Positions 1 through 14,000 are shown, counted from the first letter of the stretch. The stretch: DNA of 64,000 nt from Membranipora membranacea (GCA_914767715.1 OU612065.1:34038001-34102000); one strand, 5' to 3'. The notes: generated by a model from the letters alone, not told the origin. Program-made: numbers and translations.

Positions 1-250
1 AGTACCAAAATATAAGCCTTTAAATATTCATTGTTCCGCAGATCCATGAATTATAATTTTAAAATTTGTGCAGCAACCTTCGCTGAAGTAAGTCCCCAAG
101 CAGTTTGAATGTGAACACATAACAAATAACTACTCCACTGTTAAATGCTACGTTTGTGACAGCATTTGCTCGTTTCCAACAACTGTGTTTTGGTTTCCGA
201 CTTAAAAGTAAGATTTAATTACTTCAATGACTGGTTAGTGGGTGTAACAA

Positions 251-319
251 TAGCTATTGTGCATTAGCTGTGTTGGAAGTTATCAACAAGTTACCAACAC
301 AGCTAATGCACAGTAGCTA
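251..319. repeat. Hairpin inverted repeat (MITE-like)
   Basis: Two 26-bp arms (251-276 and 294-319) are inverted complements around a 17-bp loop, with one mismatch. In the second copy of the surrounding repeat (about 46242-46310) the palindrome is perfect. The heptamer GTGTAAC lies on both sides (242-248 and 320-326) and could be a target-site duplication. Confidence 0.7.
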
Positions 320-2841
320 GTGTAACGATGAATCTCAAAATACTGTTCTACTCACTGATATTGATCAAATTCATGATAACTGTAGATTGGAATTCAATAT
401 TTTTGTTATTGTCATTATTAGTGTTTAGAAGTATCCTTTCTTTATTCATTATAAGTATCAGGTATTCATGTATGCGTGGAGATCATATTAATATAATTTT
501 GGCTTTTTTAGCATTCATTCATCATATATGATCTTTCTGTTGAGGGTTCGGCTATATCAGTGGGTCGAATTTGGATTGGATTTATTCCTTTCATTCAATG
601 ATGGGTTAGATTGTTTAACGCGATGAAATTAGCGTATGGGGCCTTGCAATGGCAGAGTAGGGGCTGCGTGTTTATGGCCAGTTTAATTGCTTTAAATGAA
701 TGAAGTTCTTCAGGAACTAAACTTTTGGACACTCAAGTGAGTCAAGAGGGTGCCGTTCTAAGGCCACTCAGAATGTTCCCTCTCGACTAACCGCCCTCAC
801 AGTATCGGGGAAGCTGTTCTATATATTGGCAGTCTGGTGTCCAGACTTCTCTGGCCTCTCTCCTCTTTGGGTCATGAAAGCTACTAGGGTTATCTTCTCT
901 TCATTTATGAGAAAATAACCCCTGTATAAATTTTTTTTTCTTACTCCAACATGTTTCCGGAAGTCTGTGCATTCAACCGTTACCTCAAAATGTATATAAA
1001 TTAAAATAATTTCGCTTGCAGCAAAAAATAAGATAATTTTTTGGCCAAATGAATACGGATAGATGACCTTGGTTTTCCATCGCACAAAAACATTACAGAA
1101 CAAACCATCATAGCATTAATTTACGGATAGTAGGGGCAGCAGCAATCAAGCTATGATATGAAACCTCAAAGCAGGCCCACAATCGTTTATGAGCTTTTTA
1201 CAAATTAGTGCCTCTCTTGTATTGGATATATTATGACCTTCTCTTGCAAGCAGTTTCCGGGACTGAGAGGAATGCATTGGCGTTGCCAAACTTGACGCTT
1301 TATTCGTGTCAATCATAGCAGAGATTGAGTTGTAGACATTTCCTCTGTGGATCATCACCATATTAATCTCAGCTGGTACACTCCTAATGACGCTGTCATA
1401 GAGAAATTATCTGTAAGGCTTAAAGTACAAATATCTTGCTTACACGCTACATCGTACATTATAACGGCTTTATACTTTTCAGTATAATGCAGCTGGCCAA
1501 TCATGATGCACCATTATATACACTGAGCAATCACAACGAAGCGCATTGTCACATTACAGTCTTCTCTTACATAGCAGAGTGAGCAGTCGTGTCGTGTCGG
1601 GTGATACCAGAGATTGTATTACAGTCATTTCCTCAATAGATTCTCACCGCACTAAGCTCAGATAGCTTGCTCCCATGGACGCTGTCATTGAGAAAAGATT
1701 ATGTGTAACACTAAACATAGCTCCGTACTGAAGCACAGAAGAGCAATCGTAAGTAGGAACATACATGTAAAATCTTCCTTGCCCTTTTACATGATTATCA
1801 GCCAATAAAGGCTACCTACCTATCTGCTATCTCCATCATCGATAATCTCTGAAAATAGCTCTGAATGACTAAAAAAGGACAACAATGTCTTGACAAGGGG
1901 GGCCATCGGGCGAAGGGCAAAAGTCTGGGGGCTCAGACTATCTTGACTACAATAATAGTTACAGAAGAATTAAAATATGGAGGTAGTTATACAAGTCACA
2001 TCAGTTAGGTTTTTTTTGAGGTCTCAATGTCAAACTTTTATTCAATTTGGGCCAAAGACAGCACAGTCCTAATCACATTCTGACTGTAAAAGTTATTTCC
2101 AGATCATGGTTATTCCCTACTCTCATCTACCTCTACAATCCATATCTGTTTACACTTTGTTGCTTGCTTATTCACCTGTGGTTTTTTAAATTATTTGAGA
2201 ATGTAGTGTTTCCCCCTGTTCCTTGCATCGATCCTCGAAATTGCATGTTGTGTATACACACAAATTGATTTGTTGTTCATCCATCTACCTAAAAGTATTC
2301 CCAAGTATTTGTACAACTTATACTGCACCAGCTTGAAATTTCTCCACAAGACCTCTCATAGACTAAGGGCCTTTCTTGTTGATGTAAAACCCCTTACATG
2401 ATTGTCATTATTTTAGCTCACTAGTTGGCAAACAATATAACTGGAAGAATTTGCTTGGCTGCAGCCTCAAAATATATTATTATCAAATCGTACAGCTGAG
2501 ATTTAGCCTTCATGGTTTTCGATTTTGTCCTTAAATTGAATCAACAAAACTTTAGACCCAGAGCCGCTTGTGATGAAGACAACTGATAATTCATTTGAGT
2601 TTGAAGAATGCGAAATAATTGAGAGAATGAAGTCAATGTGCATCACCCTTGTGTCTACAAAAGAAGTAAATCTACATATATCAAATATCAGAAATTTTTT
2701 TATAGGCTGGCATGTGCTCCTCCTATTTCATTAATAGGACTAACAAATCATATTACAAACACAGATAACTTGATACATTTGAAAAGGTGCAGTGAACAGC
2801 CGACACCTCGACACAAACATTCCATCCAATCAATCAGCACG

Positions 2842-2911
2842 CCTATGGCGCCTATGGCGTTAATTAATGCGCATTTATAAAGGTGCTACGGGCCGCCATA
2901 GGCCGCCATAG
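2842..2911. mobile_element. Small palindromic insertion present only in repeat copy 1
   Basis: Arms at 2842-2859 and 2894-2911 are 18-bp inverted complements with one mismatch, each built from a doubled CTATGGCG-type motif. CACGCC flanks the insertion on both sides. In copy 2 (about 49060) the corresponding site has a single CACGCC followed directly by flanking sequence. Presence in one copy and absence in the other shows insertion (or precise loss) after the duplication. Confidence 0.65.
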
Positions 2912-3703
2912 CACGCCCTGTTAACCTCAATCTTCAGAGTTTGCTCAATGTCCTCTACCTTAATGCTGTGGATTGTATGCTGCTGATAAATCTTGCAACT
3001 TTGCTGTGTATTTAATCAAATCCTGTAGTCTTTTGGTGAAGATATAGGAAAATTGCATATTAGAAACCATTCATCTGTTAAGAACCAAAGGGGATGTCTG
3101 AAGATTTTAGTAACTTAAATTCCTTTATTGCTGTAACCCTAAACTTCTCTGTCCATCCCAGCAGCCTGAATGTCGGTGCATAATCCCGAAGTCATCATTG
3201 TAACAGACGTTTCCTGTTTTCAATGGCCCTATAATCAAACTAAATGTCAATTATGTCAACAGATGAGCATATTTGGATGAAAAAGACTGATTTTCCTTGA
3301 AATCTTTTAGGTGTGAATAGTTACCAGTCACATACATAGTACTTCCTGAATGAGGACAAAGGAGGACAGTTAGATGGTGTGTATCATGAAACCTACCGCC
3401 TCGAAATAAGAAAAGGAGAATGTTGGGTACTACTGAGTGTATGGAGAGTCCATCCACAAGCCCAGGACAACATAGTCATGGTGAGTTGAAGATCCTGCTA
3501 AGAGTAAGACTGAACTAGGTGGCTTCCTCTGAAAGTTGCAAATGAGTAATTCAATTGATTAATTATCCACATTTCTGTTTCATTCTCCTTTGTCAGGTTT
3601 ATTTAGAATTGGGTATCAAGTGAACCTTATAATAGTTGGCTGAATAATAATGCTGTTAATGATGAATGTTATAACCTAAGTTATTAATGTATTGATTGTT
3701 CAG

Positions 3704-5040
3704 ATGCCCATCCCAACTATTCTTCTTATACAGAACATGGTGGTGAGCCGCCGACCTCGCTCTCCCCTGAACTGATATTGCAGATTGACCAACAAAAAGG
3801 TAATTTCAGGATATACACATTGAGGTCACATGATGCCTGTCTTGACAAGCTTTGTTGGTTGCAAGGGAGGGCTAGCTAGTGTCGAATCATGCTTTCGCAT
3901 TCCCAAAAAGGGAGGACAACTCGTGACTCAAAAAGCTTTTCTCCTGATTCCAGACCCCTACCAACAAAGGTTGTCAAGACCGGCTAAATTCATCCTCAGT
4001 CAAATCACTATGCAGGATCCTTTAAATTTATTAAAATAAAATTACATTGAAAATATACAGAAGTTTTTACACCCAAAGAACTCATTTTTTCTTGAGCGAT
4101 GTGACAAGGCTCAGATATTTAATAATATCGTAATGTGTTTCAACTGTAATATTTACTAACTCTAACCTTGCTTTGGAGCCTCATACTTTGTAGTTATCTT
4201 GTCTTGGTTCATGCATTATCTAGTACCACGGCGTGCCTTATAGCGAGTTATGCTAATTTACCCATCTCGTCAGTTCGCGGGTTTTTCTCGTTCCTATTAT
4301 TCTAAATAACTGAAGAGACAAGTCGTCTTTTCACAATTTTCACCCTCCCGCCCTAAATTACTACCTTATGTTACTGTATTTCTCAGTGTGTGAAAGGTGA
4401 CTTGAGTGCATGTGTGGTTGGTGCTAAATTTTCCGCCGAATTTTCTCCTTTAAAGTTCTTGCCCTGCCCATGCTCTTCTCCAGCAACTTACTGTACTTAC
4501 TTAAATGTTGTATTTCTAACTTATTGAGGGTTAACCAGGAAATGGCGTATTAGTCGCCCCCCTCCTATAGGGGAACCCCCAGCTATCTTGTTAATCATTG
4601 GGGTAAGAAAAAATGATATCTAAAATACACATCAAACTGGCTAAAACATTGTTTTGATTTCCTGAACATCACCTTCTGTTGGAAGGATGTAAAACCATAT
4701 TGTTTGCTGCCTGTGTCATAATGGGCCTTTGATTTGTTCATTTCCATGTATTGATAGTGAGTGTAACTGTAGCCTGCTTAATTTGCTACTAAAATCACCA
4801 ATCGGCTGCATATATTTTAGTGTATCGAGTTTGGTACAGAGACAACACTGAGCCAGAGATCGATGAGTTTCCTGGTCATATAAACTACAGAGATGTCACA
4901 CTGTCAAAATTACTAACAGATACACAAAATATGACTGTCACACATATATCTGTCAAAGGAGATATACCACCACTAGATCAGATAGCTCCTAAACTAAAAC
5001 ATCTCATGTTACAGGGAATGAGCACAAATCAGATAAAGAA
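3704..5040 (+). CDS. N-terminal exons of the ROCO-caspase gene
   Basis: Exon 3704-3799 follows a TTCAG acceptor and encodes about 31 residues rich in Pro, Ser and Glu. It ends in phase 1 before GTAATT. Exon 4821-5040 follows TTTTAG, opens with two bases that complete that codon, and runs for 72 codons without a stop (motifs VWYRDNTEPEIDEFPGHI and KLKHLMLQGM) to a GTGAGT donor at 5041. It leaves two bases, which the first base of the LRR exon at 5783 completes. I do not recognise a domain in the first exon. The second could be an LRR cap region. An upstream first exon must exist because no in-frame start is seen. Confidence 0.55.
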
Positions 5041-8000
5041 GTGAGTGCGATTTATACAATGATAATATACATATACTTCTATTGTCAATCAACATTCATT
5101 TTCTCAAATGTTTTTCATGCAGTGCCAGAACAAATAACTTCAAATAAGAAAAAGCGGAGAGACAAAGATAAAAATACACTAGTGATGAAATTAACAAGAT
5201 TTAAAGTGTTTGATAGATGTTAATAAGAGTAAAATGAAAATTTGTACTTGGTTATAGCAATCAATGTTATATGATATTGTATGATGTAATATGTTATATA
5301 TGTCATATGATGTTATGGCCATATATAATACCTCTGTATACTACCTGAACTGGGCATACCATCACTACATAATAAGCCATGGTTTTAGTGTCATTTCATC
5401 CACCATTATTCTAGTTACATATTACCCTACTGACCTTATGATTTCAAGTGGTTTAATAATTCGCGGTTAGCGATGACAGAAACGGAATACTTAGGGTGTT
5501 CGTGTATATTCTACCATGACACCACAAAAAGATGTGTGCATCAGTGGTATGACTTTAGCTTGGCATGCAGAGGGTCCCAGGTTCTACTCCCGGTTGGGGA
5601 AGGGATTTTTGTAGTTGAGTTAAAAGCTTGAAATTTTCTCATCTTGGACAAACTTACCAGAAATTAGCGGGCCTAAAATCCGTGAATAATTAGACTAGTG
5701 AAAAATGTGCGAGTTGTGCCCTCCGTGAATTAGGAGCCCGCGAATTATTTTTTGGTAAAGACTATTTTATATTATATTACAGCATGTGTACAATGGTTAA
5801 CCTCACAGAGCTGAATGTATGTGGTAATGAGGACCTGCAGATATTACCAGAGTGGATCTGTAAGTTGGAGAACTTGACAAAGTTGGATGTGTCATACTGC
5901 GGTCTGGAGGAACTACCAGAGAGGTAAATAGCGCTGATCAATTAGCATGAATATTTGTTTGCGATGATTTATGTGCACTAAAATGCCAAGCATTGGACAG
6001 CTAATGACCTTTGAGACAGTTCTCAAAGTTTTGAACAAGATAAAATGCAATATAAAGGTAACGTAAATAGTTGTGAAGTCATGACAATTTCAGATGATGT
6101 GAGGTGAATTTCTGGTAACAAAATGAAACTATGAAGATTTACTGATCTTATATATTACAGCATGTGTACAATGGTTAACCTCACGCAGCTGAATGTCAGT
6201 GGTAACAGGAGCCTGAGGAGATTACCAGACGGGATCTTTATGATGAAGAGCTTGACAAAGTTAGATGTGTCACACTGTAGTCTACAGGAACTGCCAGAGA
6301 GGTAAATCAGACGTGTTTATCCATGCCCATTTCTCTCTGTTTTTGCTGTTATTTTCGCCTTGTCAGTTAGATGTGCCAATTTATTTAATATAATATCAAA
6401 TTGAGGTTGATTTGTAAAATCCAAATGCAAGCTCTATAAAATTGATCCTCAGCAGGCTAACCATAAATACTATATCCTCTAGAATTTTTGGTATTCTGCA
6501 TGATGATAACAATAATAAAGTTTTTGCCAAACTTGATAGCTGGTAGTTTTGGAGTTGTCGGCACCTAGTTCTTAAGAAAGGCGGAGCATTCTTATTTGTA
6601 TGCATTTAGCATCAATATTTGTTTGCGAGGATTTATGTGCACTAAAATGCCAAGCATTGGACAGCTAATGACCTTTGAGACAGTTCTCAAAGTTTTGAAC
6701 AAGATAAAATGTAATATGAAGGTAACGTAAATAGTTGTGAAGTCATGACAATTTCAGATGATGTGAGGTGAATTTCTGGTAACAAAATGAACATATGAAG
6801 ATTTACTGATCTTATATATTACAGCATGTGTACAATGGTTAACCTCACGGAGCTGAATGTGAGTGGTAACACGAGCCTGAAGAGATTACCAGACTGGATC
6901 TGTAAGATGAAGAGCTTGACAAAGTTAGATGTGTCACACTGTAGTCTACAGGAACTGCCAGAGAGGTAAATCAGACGTGTTGATCCATGCCCATTTCTCT
7001 CTGTTTTTGCTGTTATTTTCGCCTTGTCAGTTAGATGTGCCAATTTATTTAATATAATATCAAATTGAGGTTGATTTGTAAAATCCAAATGCAAGCTCTA
7101 TAAAATTGATCCTCAGCAGGCTAACCATAAATACTATATCCTCTAGGGTTTTGGTATTCTGCATGATGATAACAATAATAAAGTTTTTGCCAAACTTGAT
7201 AGCTGGTAGTTTTGGAGTTGTCGGCACCTAGTTCTTAAGAAAGGCGGAGCATTCTTATTTGTATGCATTTAGCATCAATATTTGTTTGCGAGGATTTATG
7301 TGCACTAAAATGCCAAGCATTGGACAGCTAATGACCTTTGAGACAGTTCTAAAAGTTTTGAACAAGATAAAATGTAATATGAAGGTAACGTAAATAGTTG
7401 TGAAGTCATGACAATTTCAGATGATGTGAGGTGAATTTCTGGTAACAAAATGAAACTATGAAGATTTACTGATCTTATATATTACAGCATGTGTACAATG
7501 GTTAACCTCACAGAGCTGAATGTATGTGGTAATGAGGACCTGCAGATATTACCAGAGTGGATCTGTAAGTTGGAGAACTTGACAAAGTTAGATGTGTCAT
7601 ACTGCGGTCTGGAGGAACTACCAGAGAGGTAAATAGCGCTGATCAATTAGCATGAATATTTGTTTGCGATGATTTATGTGCACTAAAATGCCAAGCATTG
7701 GACAGCTAATGACCTTTGAGACAGTTCTCAAAGTTTTGAACAAGATAAAATGTAATATGAAGGTAACGTACATAGTTGTGAAGTCATGACAATTTCAGAT
7801 GATGTGAGGTGAATTTCTGGTAACAAAATGAAACTATGAAGATTTACTGATCTTATATATTACAGCGTGTGTACAATGGTTAACCTCACGGAGCTGAATG
7901 TGAGCAGTAACAGGAGCCTGAAGAGATTACCAGACTGGATCTGTAAGATGAAGAGCTTGACAAAGTTAGATGTGTCATACTGCGGTCTGGAGGAACTACC

Positions 8001-11000
8001 AGAGAGGTAAATAGCGCTGATCAATTAGCATGAATATTTGTTTGCGATGATTTATGTGCACTATAATGCCAAGCATTGGACAGCTAATGACCTTTGAGAC
8101 AGTTCTCAAAGTTTTGAACAAGATAAAATGCAATATGAAGGTAACGTACATAGTTGTGAAGTCATGACAATTTCAGATGATGTGAGGTGAATTTCTGGTA
8201 ACAAAATGAAACTATGAAGATTTACTGATCTTATATATTACAGCATGTGTACAATGGTTAACCTCACGGAGCTGAATGTATGTGGTAATGAGGACCTGAA
8301 GAGATTACCAGACGGGATCTGTAAGATGAAGAGCTTGACAAAGTTAGATGTGTCACACTGTAGTCTACAGGAACTGCCAGAGAGGTAAATCAGACGTGTT
8401 GATCCATGCCCATTTCTCTCTGTTTTTGCTGTTATTTTCGCCTTGACAGTTAGATGTGCCAATTTATTTAATATAATATCAAATTGAGGTTGATTTGTAA
8501 AATCCAAATGCAAGCTCTATAAAATTGATCCTCAGCAGGCTAACCATAAATACTATATCCTCTAGGGTTATGGTATTCTGCATGATAAAAACAATAATAA
8601 AGTTTTTGCCAAACTTGATAGCTGGTACTTTCCGAGTTGTCGGCACCTAGTTCCTAAGAAAGGAGGAGCATTCTTATTTGTAGGCATATAGCATGAATAT
8701 TTGTTTGCGATGATTTATGTGCACTAAAATGCCAAGCATTGGACAGCTTATGACCTTTGAGACAGTTCTCAAAGTTTTGACCAAGATAAAATGTAATATG
8801 AAGGTAACTTATATAGTGGTGAAGTCATGACAATTTCAGATGATGTGAGGTGAATTTCTGGTACCAAAATGAAACTATGAAGATTTACTGATCTTATATA
8901 TTACAGCATGTGTACAATGGTTAACCTCACGGAGCTGAATGTGAGAGGTAACAGGAGCCTGAAGAGATTACCAGACTGGATCTGTAAGTTGGAGAACTTG
9001 ACAAAGTTAGATGTGTCAGAGTGCGAACTAGAGGAACTGCCAGAGAGGTAAATAGCGCTGATCAATTAGCATGAATATTTGTTTGCGATGATTTATGTGC
9101 ACTAAAATGCCAAGCATTGGACAGCTAATGACCTCTGTGACAGTTCTCAAAGTTTTGAACAAGATAAAATGCAATATAAAGGTAACGTAAATAGTTGTGA
9201 AGTCATGACAATTTCAGATGATGTGAGGTGAATTTCTGGTACCAAAATGAAACTATGAAGATTTACTGATCTTATATATTACAGCATGTGTACAATGGTT
9301 AACCTCACGGAGCTGAATGTGAGAGGTAACAGGAGCCTGAAGAGATTACCAGACTGGATCTGTAAGTTGGAGAACTTGACAAAGTTAGATGTGTCAGAGT
9401 GCGAACTAGAGGAACTGCCAGAGAGGTAAATAGCGCTGATCAATTAGCATGAATATTTGTTTGCGATGATTTATGTGCACTAAAATGCCAAGCATTGGAC
9501 AGCTAATGACCTCTGAGACAGTTCTCAAAGTTTTGAACAAGATAAAATGCAATATAAAGGTAACGTAAATAGTTGTGAAGTCATGACAATTTCAGATGAT
9601 GTGAGGTGAATTTTTAATTATATTATGAAGATTGACTGACGTTATATATTACAGCATGTGTACAATGGTTAACCTCACGGAGCTGAATGTGAGCAGTAAC
9701 AGGAGCCTGAAGAGATTACCAGACTGGATCTGTAAGATGAAGAGCTTGGCAAAGTTAGATGTGTCATACTGCGGTCTGGAGGAACTACCAGAGAGGTAAA
9801 TAGCGCTGATCAATTAGCATGAATATTTGTTTGCGATGATTTATGTGCACTAAAATGCCAAGCATTGGACAGCTAATGACCTTTGAGACAGTTCTCAAAG
9901 TTTTGAACAAGATAAAATGCAATATAAAGGTAACGTAAATAGTTGTGAAGTCATGACAATTTCAGATGATGTGAGGTGAATTTCTGGTTACATAATGAAC
10001 CTACGAAGATTTACTGATCTTATATATTACAGCATGTGTACAATGGTTAACCTCACGGAGCTGAATGTATGTGGTAATGAGGACCTGAAGAGATTACCAG
10101 ACGGGATCTGTAAGATGAAGAGCTTGACAAAGTTAGATGTGTCACACTATAGTCTACAGGAACTGCCAGAGAGGTAAATCAGACGTGTTGATCCATGCCC
10201 ATTTCTCTCTGTTTTTGCTGTTGTTTTCGCCTTGTCAGTTAGATGTGCCAATTTATTTAATATAATATCAAATTGAGGTTGATTTGTAAAATCCAAATGC
10301 AAGCTCTATAAAATTGATCCTCAGCAGGCTAACCATAAATACTATATCCTCTAGGGTTATGGTATTCTGCATGATAATAATAATAATAAAGTTTTTGGCC
10401 AAACTTGATAGCTGGTAGTTTTGGAGTTGTCGGCACCTAGTTCTTAAGAAAGGCGGAGCATTCTTATTTGTATGGATATAGCATGAATATTTGTTTGCGA
10501 TGATTTATGTGCACTAAAATGCCAAGCATTGGACAGCTAATGACCTTTGAGACAGTTCTCAAAGTTTTGAACAAGATAAAATGTAATATGAAGGTAACGT
10601 AAATAGTTGTGAAGTCATGACAATTTCAGATGATGTGAGGTGAATTTCTGGTTACATAATGAACCTACGAAGATTTACTGATCTTATATATTACAGCATG
10701 TGTACAATGGTTAACCTCACGGAGCTGAATGTATGTGGTAATGAGGACCTGAAGAGATTACCAGACGGGATCTGTAAGATGAAGAGCTTGACAAAGTTAG
10801 ATGTGTCACACTGTAGTCTACAGGAACTGCCAGAGAGGTAAATCAGACGTGTTGATCCATGCCCATTTCTCTCTGTTTTTGCTGTCGTTTTCGCCTTGTC
10901 AGTTAGATGAGCCAATTTATTTAATATAATATCAAATTGAGGTTGATTTGAAAAATCCAAATGCAAGCTCTATAAAATTGATCCTCAGCAGGCTAACCAT

Positions 11001-14000
11001 AAATACTATATCCTCTAGGGTTATGGTATTCTGCATGATAATAATAATAATAAAGTTTTTGCCAAACTTATAGCTGGTATTTTGGAGTTGTCGGCACCTA
11101 GTTCTTAAGAAAGGCGGAGCATTCTTATTTGTATGCATTTAGCATCAATATTTGTTTGCGATGATTTATGTGCACTAAAATGCCAAGCATTGGACAGCTA
11201 ATGACCTTTGAGACAGTTCTCAAAGTTTTGAACAAGATAAAATGCAATATAAAGGTAACGTAAATAGTTGTGAAGTCATGACAATTTCAGATGATGTGAG
11301 GTGAATTTCTGGTTACATAATGAACCTATGAAGATTTACTGATCTTATATATTACAGCATGTGTACAATGGTTAACCTCACGGAGCTGAATGTCAGTGGT
11401 AACAGGAGCCTGAGGAGATTACCAGACTGGATCTGTAAGATGAAGAGCTTGACAAAGTTAGATGTGTCACACTGTAGTCTACAGGAACTGCCAGTGAGGT
11501 AAATCAGACGTGTTGATCCATGCCCATTTCTCTCTGTTTTTGCTGTTATTTTCGCCTTGTCAGTTAGATGTGCCAATTCATTAAATATTATATCAAATTA
11601 AGGTTGATTTGTAAAATCCAAATGCAAGCTCCATAAGAATGATCCTCAGCAGGTTGACCCTAAATACTATAGCCTCTAGGGTAATGGTATTCTGCATGAT
11701 GATGCCACCTCCTTGACGGCTGGTAGTTTTGGAGTTGTCAGCACTAAGTTCTTAAGAAAGGCAGAGCATTCTTATTTGTATGCATTTAGGGTAAGTTAAT
11801 CTGCATGATATGTGAAAATCTTTGATGAAATTTCTTATCCACAGCAGAGATTGGTGGTGGCCACGATTTCATTGCTCAACCAGTTTTCAAATTGGATTGT
11901 GGCTTTTGCCATTTTAGGGCCACTCTCATGATATATACAAAATTACCCTGTTTTTGTATTTTGTAATGTAGCCTAAGATCACTCAGTCTCCCAGCAGGTA
12001 CATCTTCCCTCTAAAAACAACTAAGTATGATAAACTTTGAGATAACCTTAAAGTTTCATCAAATATCAGGAGTCGGCACAAAGCTCCCTCTGTTTTCACT
12101 AAAACTTATTTAAGGTTTTGAACGAGTAGGTCCAAAATCAGGACTGGAGTAAAGTTATAGATTCAAACAATAGTCAAAACTCCATGGAAAACTTCATAGC
12201 TACACTTCAAGCTATCAAAAAAGCACATGAATCAGATTTTAAACAGCCTTGGATGACAACCGAATTGTACTCACTCGCATAGGAACATACCCGATTTCAT
12301 CGTAAGGTGAAAAAGATCCCTATAACCTAGTACTCAAGAAAAATTATCAGAAATTACAAATTATGTTTTAAATTAAGTACGCTTAAAGAGATTATTCTGA
12401 CCACAAATTCGAGTCATGTAAGAACAACAAAAAATGAAAATATATCAGAAAAATCATCACAAGAGCGAGACAAAAGATAGTAATTTAATGATAAACAAGG
12501 ATGGTTCTGAGATCACTGATCAGTTAGATACTGCTGGAAAGTTTAACCAGTTTTTTGTGAGTATTGGGTCGTCACTAGCTAATGATTTACCAGAAACTTC
12601 ATGTGATTATGAGGGCTCGGAAAATTTGATGAAATTTGTTTTTAGAGATTAAATCCGTAATTAGCAAGCGGGAGACATAGGAAGCCAAAGGGTGTGATTT
12701 AATTAGCACATGTACAATAAAAGAAAACTACCTGAGGTGCTCATACTCAAAACCTTTCATGCCTTTTAAGCTAGTTCAGGCTTGATCAACAGATTAACTG
12801 GTTCAGACTGACACTATCAGGGAAATATCAGCAAGATTTACTGACAATTTTAGTTAGCTGCAAACGATATTCCGCTAATAATTAAAACTTGCAGATACTA
12901 TAAATGGCAAAGAGATTTGCCCATATAAATTGTAAAACTAATAATTCATACATTACTATCAATCTATTTATAAGCGGTCATATACTCTCCAAATATTACC
13001 AGACACCAGACTCCAGGGGATGGTTTCAATAAGAGACTCAAAACATCTCTTATAGCTTCAAAATTCAGCAATAAATAGATAGACAGACATAATGTTTCCC
13101 ATCATTCAGTAAGTGTTTGTATTGCTGTTTGCTCGGTTTTTTTATATCAGCTAACTTTAAAAATTAGAAATTAGAGAAGAAATTTGAGAATATCAAATTT
13201 TATTTTACATCCAAAATATATAATCCCCTTTATTAGAACTTACCTGTCTCAGAGTTGTGGGCTGGGCATGTTACAGAAACCAGGTTATCTTTTTGTTAAG
13301 CCAATGCAGAATCACAACCCAAGGCCTGCAGGTCAGATTCACTTTCTCCCATCTCTATCCAGGTTAATAGATCACCCAATAGTGATTCCGTACATGTGCT
13401 CCATTTTGGCTCCAAACATCTCATAAAAGTTTGTTTACATTGATAAGGAAGAATTTGACGTCAGGAGTGGGACTCTCATAAACAATGCCCTATACTATCA
13501 AACAATAATTACTGATAAATAAATTTACTAATTTTTCTCAGTAAATAGTAATTATTTTTTGAAAAACATTATAGCTGCACATTCCTCAGCTATATTTTAC
13601 TCTGCGGATGGATTTTTGAAAGCTTATTTTCTATATTTAAAAGAAAGTAAAATATGAAATACTGTAGGAATACAAAACATTTGACTACTCATTCTTTTCC
13701 CGAGTTCAGTCTTTAGTTATATTACAATGGCTCGGCTCGATGTGATTACCATGGTGTCAAAGTTATTAGGATGTAAATTTGAGCATAGCAAATTGGTAAA
13801 AGTAACTTGCATTTTTTGTCCCTAATATTACCCCCCACACAAGAGAACCGCTGCATGTGTAGTAACAAGTCTCTATAATGATGCTGGACCTGAACCGCAG
13901 GCCACCTTCAAATCTGAGGTGCTCATACTCTAAACCTTTGACACGGGGTATAGGCTTAAACTTGTTTTTTTAAATGTTTAACAAAGTTAGCCATCAAGAA

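Larger units (their letters stand above)
1..3270. repeat. Long dispersed direct repeat, copy 1
   Basis: This stretch is nearly identical, in the same orientation, to 45992-51417. The first base of the window matches position 45992, so the left edge may be cut by the window. The copies stay collinear through many landmarks (the hairpin at 251-319, a 67-codon ORF at 328-531, the segment around 2290-2960) and diverge after about 3270. Copy 1 carries a small palindromic insertion (2842-2911) absent from copy 2. Copy 2 carries insertions at 48147-48290 and about 49103-51060. I see no convincing gene inside. The 67-codon ORF is conserved only as much as its surroundings, so it is not supported as coding. 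Confidence 0.9.

Noticed and set aside
328-531. 67-codon ORF present in both copies of the long repeat (also 46319-46522)
   Set aside because: It is conserved only because the whole repeat is. Composition is low-complexity hydrophobic and there is no coding-type substitution pattern visible by eye.
3830-4039. 69-codon ORF
   Set aside because: It overlaps a MITE and its termini, which explains the sequence.
5121-5223. Apparent exon after a TTTTTCATGCAG acceptor
   Set aside because: A similar TTTTTCACGCAGTG segment at about 55190 shows it is a repeated sequence, and its frame does not link the exon at 4821 to the LRR array, which already match in phase.
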